Of a DNA stretch of 8,887 nt, positions 1 to 4,560 are shown in pieces. The position numbers were made by a program, and so were the translations under genes. The DNA lies in the NCBI GenBank assembly GCA_964605205.1, contig CAZSBL010000140.1:1-8887 (forward strand), in the 5' to 3' direction. The DNA is from JAWVYT01 sp964605205. Its GTDB lineage: Bacteria > Gemmatimonadota > Gemmatimonadetes > Longimicrobiales > RSA9. Every line of letters begins with the position of its first letter. The first letter of the stretch is position 1. Under the pieces are notes generated by a model, which was not told where the DNA came from, ran no database searches, and worked only from the letters and a program-made list of their open reading frames with translations.

Positions 1-314
1 CCCAGCTCCCGGAAGAGGGTGGGGCTGATCTTCTTGATGGTGATCTCCGTGATCTGCACCAGGCTCGCGATCACCACGATGAAGCTGATGAGCCGCAGGT
101 ACGGCGCGTACTCCAGGATGTACGTGTTGAGGAACCACGCCACGATGGACGTGATGGTCATCACGAAGATGTTGGCGCCGCCCATCCGGATCGCGGTGGA
201 GACCTTCGCCGACACGCCCATGAACGGACAGAGCCCGAGGAAGAGCGCCAGCGTGAAGTTGTTGACCAGCAGCGCCGACATGAAGATGAAGAAGAGCTCG
301 GTACCCGTACCCAT
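1..314 (-). CDS. rnfA: RnfA, membrane subunit of the Rnf ferredoxin:NAD+ oxidoreductase (partial, 3' end off window)
   Basis: RnfA is an integral membrane subunit that, with RnfE, forms the core of the ion-pumping Rnf complex and shares an in-membrane iron-sulfur cluster with it. Only the first 104 codons (plus two bases of the next) are present; the family is about 190 residues. Visible are a hydrophobic first helix, the signature LVNNF near residues 16-20, and LGLCPFMGVS around residues 26-35, in which C29 is the expected cluster ligand; the second cysteine would fall beyond the edge. FVMTITSIVAW and the ISPTLFRELG stretch at the cut are also typical. The LGLCP form favours RnfA over the related NqrE, as does the neighbouring RnfC. 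The ATG overlaps the rnfE stop by one base (TGATG) and has a strong Shine-Dalgarno. The identification is firm; the rest of the gene cannot be judged. Confidence 0.95.
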   Translation of the reverse strand, partial: MGTGTELFFIFMSALLVNNFTLALFLGLCPFMGVSAKVSTAIRMGGANIFVMTITSIVAWFLNTYILEYAPYLRLISFIVVIASLVQITEITIKKISPTLFREL

Positions 315-1000
315 CAGGCTACCCTCCTTCCTTCACGCTTCGTCATGGAGCCCACGCCGTGGGGCCACTCCCGGACCTTCGGCCGGCGGCCCTTCTTCTT
401 CCGGTCCTCCCACCAGGCGAGGCCCAGGAGGATGAACCCGAGGGTGAAGAAGCCGCCCGGCGGCAGGATCATGATGACCCACGGCTCGAAGCCGTCGCCG
501 AAGAGCGGGATGTCCAGGATCGTTCCGTTGCCGAGCACTTCCCGGAATACCCCCATCATCAGGAGCGCGATGGTGAACCCGGCGGCGGTGCCCAGTGCGT
601 CGAGGACCGCCCGACCCACCGGCTTCTTCGACGCGAACGCCTCCTGCCGGCCCAGGATCATGCAGTTCACCACGATCAGCGCGATGAACGCGCCCAGGTC
701 CTTGTGCTGCACCGGGAACTTGGCGGCCAGGACCAGGTCCACCAGCGTCACGAACGTGGCGATCACCAGGATATAGGCGCTGATCCGGACCTCGTTCGGG
801 ATCAGGTCCTTGACCAGCGAGATCAGCGTGCTGCTCCCCACCAGCACGAAGAACGTGGCCGCCGACATGGCGATGGCGTTCGCCGTGGTGTTCGTCACCG
901 CCAGCGCCGGGCACAGCCCGAGCAGCTGGATCAGAACCGGGTTCTCCTTCCAGATCCCGCGGAGCAGGTCCTGCGACGGCGTGGTCTGCCGCGGACTCAT
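314..1000 (-). CDS. rnfE: RnfE, membrane subunit of the Rnf complex
   Basis: RnfE pairs with RnfA in the membrane core of Rnf and co-ligates the cluster that carries electrons across the bilayer. The protein has 228 residues. It shows the family motif LLGLCPALAVT (residues 26-36; C30) and VVNCMILGRQEAFA (110-123; C113), the two conserved cysteines expected for the RnfA/RnfE cluster. About six hydrophobic segments cover residues 25-195. The last 30 residues, after WWEDRKKK, are strongly basic and probably cytoplasmic. The family is usually about 200-230 residues, so the gene looks complete. Its ATG overlaps the rnfG stop in an ATGA and has a strong Shine-Dalgarno (GGGAGGAGG). The related NqrD is the alternative, but the adjacent cluster-bearing RnfC makes this an Rnf, not an Nqr, operon. 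Confidence 0.96.
   Translation of the reverse strand: MSPRQTTPSQDLLRGIWKENPVLIQLLGLCPALAVTNTTANAIAMSAATFFVLVGSSTLISLVKDLIPNEVRISAYILVIATFVTLVDLVLAAKFPVQHKDLGAFIALIVVNCMILGRQEAFASKKPVGRAVLDALGTAAGFTIALLMMGVFREVLGNGTILDIPLFGDGFEPWVIMILPPGGFFTLGFILLGLAWWEDRKKKGRRPKVREWPHGVGSMTKREGRRVA
315..331 (-). promoter_or_regulatory. Strong Shine-Dalgarno for rnfA
   Basis: On the coding strand GGAAGGAGGG (331 down to 322) sits 7 bases before the rnfA ATG, inside the last codons of rnfE. It fixes the rnfA start and suggests translation is coupled to rnfE through the TGATG overlap. Confidence 0.8.
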
Positions 1001-1794
1001 GGTGTGCCTCCTCCCGCGCGCTGAATGTATGCGTCCAGCGCGGACCCCAGCGCGTCCACGCGCATGTTGATGATGTCGATCACGGCCTCCGACGAAATGG
1101 TGGCGCCCGTGATCATGTCCACCTCATCCGGCTCATCGCTCCCGTCCTTCACGCCATCGATCGGGGTCCGCACGCCCTGGAACTCGGCCACGAACACCGA
1201 GTCCTTGAAGATCTTGTCGCCGAGCCCCGGCGTCTCCTTGCTCTCCAGCACCCGCATCCCCAGCACCTCGTCGGCCACGGGGTCGTAGCCAAAGATCAGG
1301 GAGATCACGTCCTGGTAGCCCGGCTTCGCGCCAGAGATGGCCGCCCCGATCACATTGCCGTTCCCGTCGTAGCCCATGAACACCCGCTCCGCCGTGGTGG
1401 TGTCCACCCCCGCCGGCGGCTGCTCGCTGAGCTCGCCATTCTGGATGTACAGCGTCTGGACCCGGTCCGGGCTGGCCAGCACCTCCTGCACGGCCTCGCG
1501 CAGCACCCGCGCCCGGTTCTCCAGGATCTGCGGCTGCGCCCACTGGTAGACGGCCACGATCAGCAGCCCCGCCAGCGCGCCGGCCACGGCCAGCGTGGTG
1601 ATCAGCCGCCACGACGGCACATCCTCCACCTCCGGGTGCGGCCCCGCATCACTCTCGAACGCCGGCCCCTTCTCGCCGTCGCCGCCGCGGTCCCCGGCAT
1701 CGGCCTCGGCGTGGTACGCCTGGTCCGCCGTAACCGGCAGCTTCTGCTCACCGGCCTCCTCCGCGCCTCCGCGCCTGGCGTCTTCGCCCGTCAT
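997..1794 (-). CDS. rnfG: RnfG, covalent-FMN subunit of the Rnf complex, with an N-terminal extension
   Basis: RnfG is anchored by one N-terminal helix and carries an FMN attached through a phosphoester to Thr, in a domain on the outer membrane face; it relays electrons within Rnf. The 265-residue product has a hydrophobic helix at about 63-84. The FMN-binding domain contains the signature KETPGLGDKIFKD (186-198) and the flavin-attachment motif DMITGATISS (226-235), with T232 the likely acceptor. An ApbE-type flavin transferase is needed for loading and is not in the window. Residues 1-60 are hydrophilic, rich in Gly, Ala, Asp and Glu, and are not usual: RnfG proteins are typically about 180-215 residues and start close to the helix. 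The ATG at 1794 overlaps the rnfD stop (ATGA) with GGAGG 4 bases upstream, which favours this start. An internal GTG at 1620, preceded by GGAGGTGGAGG, would give a normal 207-residue protein. Identity is certain; the start is less so. Confidence 0.94.
   Translation of the reverse strand: MTGEDARRGGAEEAGEQKLPVTADQAYHAEADAGDRGGDGEKGPAFESDAGPHPEVEDVPSWRLITTLAVAGALAGLLIVAVYQWAQPQILENRARVLREAVQEVLASPDRVQTLYIQNGELSEQPPAGVDTTTAERVFMGYDGNGNVIGAAISGAKPGYQDVISLIFGYDPVADEVLGMRVLESKETPGLGDKIFKDSVFVAEFQGVRTPIDGVKDGSDEPDEVDMITGATISSEAVIDIINMRVDALGSALDAYIQRAGGGTP
1001..1015 (-). promoter_or_regulatory. Strong Shine-Dalgarno for rnfE
   Basis: Coding-strand GGGAGGAGG (1015 down to 1007) lies 6 bases before the rnfE ATG and doubles as the Gly-Gly codons near the end of rnfG. 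Together with the ATGA overlap it decides the rnfE start. Confidence 0.8.
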
Positions 1795-2882
1795 GACGCC
1801 TCCATTTTCTTCGCTTTGCTCTCGGCCGTGCCGAACACCTTCGGCTGGGTGGCCTTTTCGATGAACGGGACCAGCGCGTTCATGAACAGGATCGCGTACA
1901 TGACCCCTTCAGGCAGCCCGCCCCAGACGCGGATCAGGACCACCAGGAAGCCGATCCCGAACGCGAAGATCCAGGCGCCCTTGTCCGTCACCGGCGAGGT
2001 GACCATGTCGGTGGCCATGTAGACGGCCCCGATCATGAGCCCGCCGCTGAACAGCATGAAGAGGGGGCCCGGATAGCTGGGATCGATGGCGTGCAGTATC
2101 CCGGCGAAGACCGCCACCGTGGCGAAGATCCCCACGGGGATCCGCCAGTTCAGATAGTTCCGGGCCGCCAGGTAGCCGCCACCCAGGAGGATCAGGACCG
2201 CCGACGTCTCGCCCAGCGACCCGCCGGTGCTCCCGACCAGCAGGTTGAGCACGTCGGTGACTTCGCCCTCGAACTTCCACAGCCCCAGGGGCGTGGCCTG
2301 GGTCACCACGTCCACCTCACCGGCCCCCATCATCGGCGCGGCGAACAGGTCGCCCCGGAGCTGGAGCCAGCTCGAACCCTCGGCGGCCGTCCGCACCGCG
2401 GGCCACGTGGTGATGGCCGTGGGGAACGCCGCCTGGAGGAACGCCCGGCCCAGCAGCGCCGGGTTGAAGATGTTCTGGCCGAGCCCGCCGAAGATCAGCT
2501 TGCCGAACCCGATCCCGAACGCGCCGCCCACGAAGGCCATCCAGAGCGGGAACCCCGGCGGGAGCGTGAGCCCCAGCAGGATCCCCGTGATGGCGGCCGA
2601 GCCGTCACGCAGCGCGCCGCCGGGCCCGAAGATCCGCTCGGTGAGCATGGCGCCCATCGTGCTGGCCCCGATGATCAGGAGCGCGCCGGCGCCGAAGAAG
2701 TACGTCGCGGCGCCGACCACCGGGACCAGAGTGATCACCACCGACCACATGATCCGGCTGGTGGAGTCCTGGCCGTGCAGGTGCGGCGACGCCATCAAGC
2801 GGAGGTCCGGGTCCCGGGCCATCCGCTCCTGGGTGCCGGCCTGCCAGCCGGTCCCGCGCCAGCCCCTGTCCTGGTCGCTCAT
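1791..2882 (-). CDS. rnfD: RnfD, covalent-FMN membrane subunit of the Rnf complex
   Basis: RnfD is a polytopic membrane protein that carries a second covalently bound FMN and belongs to the ion-translocating core of Rnf. The product is 363 residues, normal for the family (about 310-360). It opens with a cytoplasmic segment containing SPHLHG (32-37), typical of RnfD/NqrB N-termini. Paired hydrophobic helices follow from residue 44, then the conserved GGLGQNIFNPALLGRAFL (132-149). The flavin-attachment site is DVVTQATPLG (191-200), with T197 the likely acceptor; Gln stands where many family members have Gly or Ser. Helices continue to about residue 341, including SGGLMIGAVYMATDMVTSP (279-297). 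The ATG at 2882 overlaps the rnfC stop (ATGA), with GGAAGGGG 8 bases upstream. The reading frame stays open further upstream, but that part is a shadow of rnfC. Confidence 0.96.
   Translation of the reverse strand: MSDQDRGWRGTGWQAGTQERMARDPDLRLMASPHLHGQDSTSRIMWSVVITLVPVVGAATYFFGAGALLIIGASTMGAMLTERIFGPGGALRDGSAAITGILLGLTLPPGFPLWMAFVGGAFGIGFGKLIFGGLGQNIFNPALLGRAFLQAAFPTAITTWPAVRTAAEGSSWLQLRGDLFAAPMMGAGEVDVVTQATPLGLWKFEGEVTDVLNLLVGSTGGSLGETSAVLILLGGGYLAARNYLNWRIPVGIFATVAVFAGILHAIDPSYPGPLFMLFSGGLMIGAVYMATDMVTSPVTDKGAWIFAFGIGFLVVLIRVWGGLPEGVMYAILFMNALVPFIEKATQPKVFGTAESKAKKMEAS
1795..1803 (-). promoter_or_regulatory. Shine-Dalgarno for the upstream rnfG start
   Basis: Coding-strand GGAGG (1803 down to 1799) is 4 bases from the ATG at 1794, inside the 3' end of rnfD. 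The spacing is slightly short but usable. It supports the long form of RnfG. Confidence 0.6.
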
Positions 2883-4282
2883 GCGGCCGCCCCTTCCTTC
2901 TCCTCGGCTTCCCGCTTCGCCCGCTCCTGCTGGCGCCGCAGCCCGCCCTTGCTGAGCGCGAACATCTGCGAGAGCGGGATGTTCGACGGGCAGACGTACG
3001 AGCAGGAGCCGCACAGCATGCAGTCGTTCAGGTGGTGCTCCTCCATCGCCTGGTACCGCCCGACCTGGGCCAGCTGCCCGAGGGTCTGCGGGTTGAGGAA
3101 GACGGGGCAGGCGTCGAGGCAGCGACCGCAGTGGATGCACGGCAGCGCCGGCGGACGGACGCTCTCGCTCTCCGTCAGCACCACCACCCCCGACGTGCCC
3201 TTCAGGACCGGCACGTCCATGTCCGGCTGCGGCATCCCCATCATCGGCCCGCCGAAGATCACCTCCGTGGCGTCCTCCGTGAGCCCGCCGCAGAACTCGA
3301 TCACGTCCTTGACCTTGGTCCCCACCGGCACAATCAGGTTCTGCGGGCGGCGGATCCCCGGGCCCGTGATGGTGACGATCCGCTCGATCAGCGGGTAGCC
3401 CGTCTCGAAGACCTCGGCGATGGCGGCGATGCTCCCCACATTCTGCACCACCGCGCCCACGTGCATCGGCAGCTTCCCGGACGGGACCTCCCGCCCGGTC
3501 ACCGCCTTGATCAGCATCTTCTCCGCGCCCTGCGGGTACTTCACTGTGAGCCCGATCACCTCGATATCCAGGTCCGGCGGGATCGTAGCCCGGAGCCGCT
3601 CGATGGCATCGGGCTTGTTGTTCTCCACCCCGATCACCGCCCGGTCCACCTCCAGGCACTGCATCATGACCCGGATCCCGAAGTGGACCCGCTCCGGGTA
3701 CTCCACCATGACCCGGTGGTCACTGGTCAGGTACGGCTCGCATTCGGCGCCGTTGATGAGCAGTAGCTCGACGGGCGTCTCCTCCGGCGGGTTCAGCTTC
3801 ACGTGGGTCGGGAACGCCGCCCCGCCCAGCCCCACCACCCCCGCCTGCTGCACCGCCGACCGGACCTCGTCGGGCGTCAGCCCCTCCCACTCCGGCACGA
3901 TCCGCGGCCGCGGCAGCTGAGGGCTGAACCGGTCCACCTCGATCCGGACCGCCCGCTCCATCTTCCCGTCCGGGTGCGGCCACCAGTCGATGGCCTTCAC
4001 CCGGCCCGTGGCCGTGGCGTGGATCGGCACAGAGACATAGCCCTGCGCCTCCCCGATCTTGTCGCCCCGCTCCACGTGGTCACCCGCCTCCACGATGGGC
4101 TTCGCCGGCGCACCGGCGTTCTGCCGCAGCGGCAGGACCACCTCATCCGGGAACGGCATCCGCCGGATCGGCACCGTATTCGTCAGCGCCTTCGAGTCCG
4201 GCGGGTGGACCCCGTGCCGGAAGCTCGGGCCGAAGAGGACATCGGCCATGCGCTTGAAAGGGCTCTGTGCGGTCTGCGTCAT
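2879..4282 (-). CDS. rnfC: RnfC, NADH/flavin and 4Fe-4S subunit of the Rnf complex
   Basis: RnfC is the peripheral cytoplasmic subunit where NAD(H) is handled; it resembles the NuoF subunit of complex I and has FMN and two 4Fe-4S clusters. The 467-residue product begins with the family motif HGVHPP (23-28). A biotinyl-like hairpin domain (about 45-115) includes ATATGRVKAID. The flavin/nucleotide-binding segment GLGGAAFPTHVK lies at 151-162 and INGAECEPYLTSDHR at 176-190. Two cluster motifs end the core: C382-x2-C385-x2-C388-x3-C392-P and C421-x2-C424-x2-C427-x3-C431-P. The C-terminal tail (446-467) is charged, Ala- and Glu-rich, and short, without the long repeats of enterobacterial RsxC. An in-frame TAG at 4312-4310 with no start codon after it makes the ATG at 4282 the first possible start, although the ribosome site before it is weak. 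rnfC is the first rnf gene of the operon. Confidence 0.97.
   Translation of the reverse strand: MTQTAQSPFKRMADVLFGPSFRHGVHPPDSKALTNTVPIRRMPFPDEVVLPLRQNAGAPAKPIVEAGDHVERGDKIGEAQGYVSVPIHATATGRVKAIDWWPHPDGKMERAVRIEVDRFSPQLPRPRIVPEWEGLTPDEVRSAVQQAGVVGLGGAAFPTHVKLNPPEETPVELLLINGAECEPYLTSDHRVMVEYPERVHFGIRVMMQCLEVDRAVIGVENNKPDAIERLRATIPPDLDIEVIGLTVKYPQGAEKMLIKAVTGREVPSGKLPMHVGAVVQNVGSIAAIAEVFETGYPLIERIVTITGPGIRRPQNLIVPVGTKVKDVIEFCGGLTEDATEVIFGGPMMGMPQPDMDVPVLKGTSGVVVLTESESVRPPALPCIHCGRCLDACPVFLNPQTLGQLAQVGRYQAMEEHHLNDCMLCGSCSYVCPSNIPLSQMFALSKGGLRRQQERAKREAEEKEGAAA
2883..2898 (-). promoter_or_regulatory. Shine-Dalgarno for rnfD
   Basis: Coding-strand GGAAGGGG (2898 down to 2891) ends 8 bases before the ATG at 2882, within the final codons of rnfC. 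It selects this start over the long upstream-open frame. Confidence 0.7.
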
Positions 4283-4302
4283 TGCTACGCTCGATTCGAG
4301 AT

Positions 4303-4326
4303 CTATGATCTAAGAGCTATGATCTA
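4303..4326. repeat. Two direct copies of a 10-base AT-rich unit
   Basis: Plus-strand ctatgatcta occurs at 4303-4312 and again at 4317-4326, 14 bases apart. It is preceded by the 11-base inverted repeat ctcgattcgag (4290-4300). The block lies 8-44 bases upstream of the rnfC ATG and stands out from the surrounding GC-rich DNA. It could be an operator or part of a promoter, or a simple intergenic repeat; the sequence alone does not decide. Confidence 0.6.
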
Positions 4327-4500
4327 CGTCCGGCTCGGCCGGGTTGACAGCGAAGCACCCTCCCTCGCGGCGCTGCCAGGTTCCTGGCGCGACCCCACGG
4401 ACCGCGGCGGATCTTCCCGCTCCGCGGCAAGGGCACTGCCCGGCCCTTCACCGCCGATCCCCCGTTCGATAGACCCATCACTCCGCCTCTCCCGCCCACA

Positions 4501-4523
4501 CTTAGTTCTTAGTTCTTAGTTCT
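4501..4523. repeat. Period-7 tandem repeat, three full copies
   Basis: Plus-strand cttagtt is repeated without error for 23 bases (3.3 copies); on the coding strand this reads as repeated GAACTAA. It begins 25 bases after the PFOR stop, immediately beyond the stem-loop there. No function is evident. Confidence 0.85.
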
Positions 4524-4560
4524 GCCGTTCAACGGACGCCCCCCGCATCAGTTGAACGGC
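4524..4560 (-). terminator. Stem-loop spanning the PFOR stop codon
   Basis: Plus-strand gccgttcaac (4524-4533) is perfectly complementary to gttgaacggc (4551-4560), giving a 10-base-pair stem with a 17-base loop that holds the TGA stop (4550-4548). The 5' arm on the mRNA encodes the last residues Pro-Phe-Asn. No T-run follows on the coding strand (it continues into the GAACTAA repeat), so this is not a canonical intrinsic terminator. It may act as an attenuator, a 3'-end stabiliser or a processing site separating PFOR from rnf expression. Confidence 0.5.

Larger units (their letters stand above)
4283..4547 (-). other. Intergenic spacer/leader between the PFOR gene and rnfC
   Basis: This is the only non-coding stretch in the window. 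Read in the rnf direction it holds a period-7 tandem repeat, a GC-rich middle with several short potential hairpins, and an AT-richer pair of 10-base direct repeats just before rnfC. On the plus strand the candidate arms are 4429-4434 with 4443-4448, 4402-4407 with 4422-4427, 4371-4391 (imperfect, tight loop), and 4330-4334 with 4338-4342. I see no convincing -35/-10 promoter on the coding strand and no known riboswitch consensus. It could be an untranslated leader with its own promoter, or just a spacer in a PFOR-rnf transcript. In sequence this rich in G and C, short stems are common by chance. Confidence 0.5.

Noticed and set aside
2091..3398. Long open frame on the plus strand (435 residues), with others at 359-1024, 3032-3766, 3803-4519 and 4552-5514
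   Set aside because: They run antisense to clearly identified genes and have the Arg/Pro/Ser/His-rich composition expected of shadow frames in GC-rich coding DNA; no family motif is recognisable.
2883..3659. Upstream extension of RnfD to 622 residues
   Set aside because: The extra part overlaps rnfC in another frame and is low-complexity shadow sequence; the ATG at 2882 has a good ribosome site and gives the family length.
314..4282. Nqr (Na+-translocating NADH:quinone reductase) instead of Rnf
   Set aside because: The first gene encodes a protein with two 4Fe-4S motifs, as RnfC has and NqrA lacks; there is no NqrF; and the gene order is C-D-G-E-A.
4344..4349. TTGACA on the plus strand as a -35 promoter box
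   Set aside because: No -10 box at the right distance, and it points away from every gene in the window.
4317..4499. 60-residue minus-strand open frame in the spacer (GTG start)
   Set aside because: Arg/Gly-rich with no Shine-Dalgarno of note and no recognisable feature; it fits chance in GC-rich non-coding DNA.
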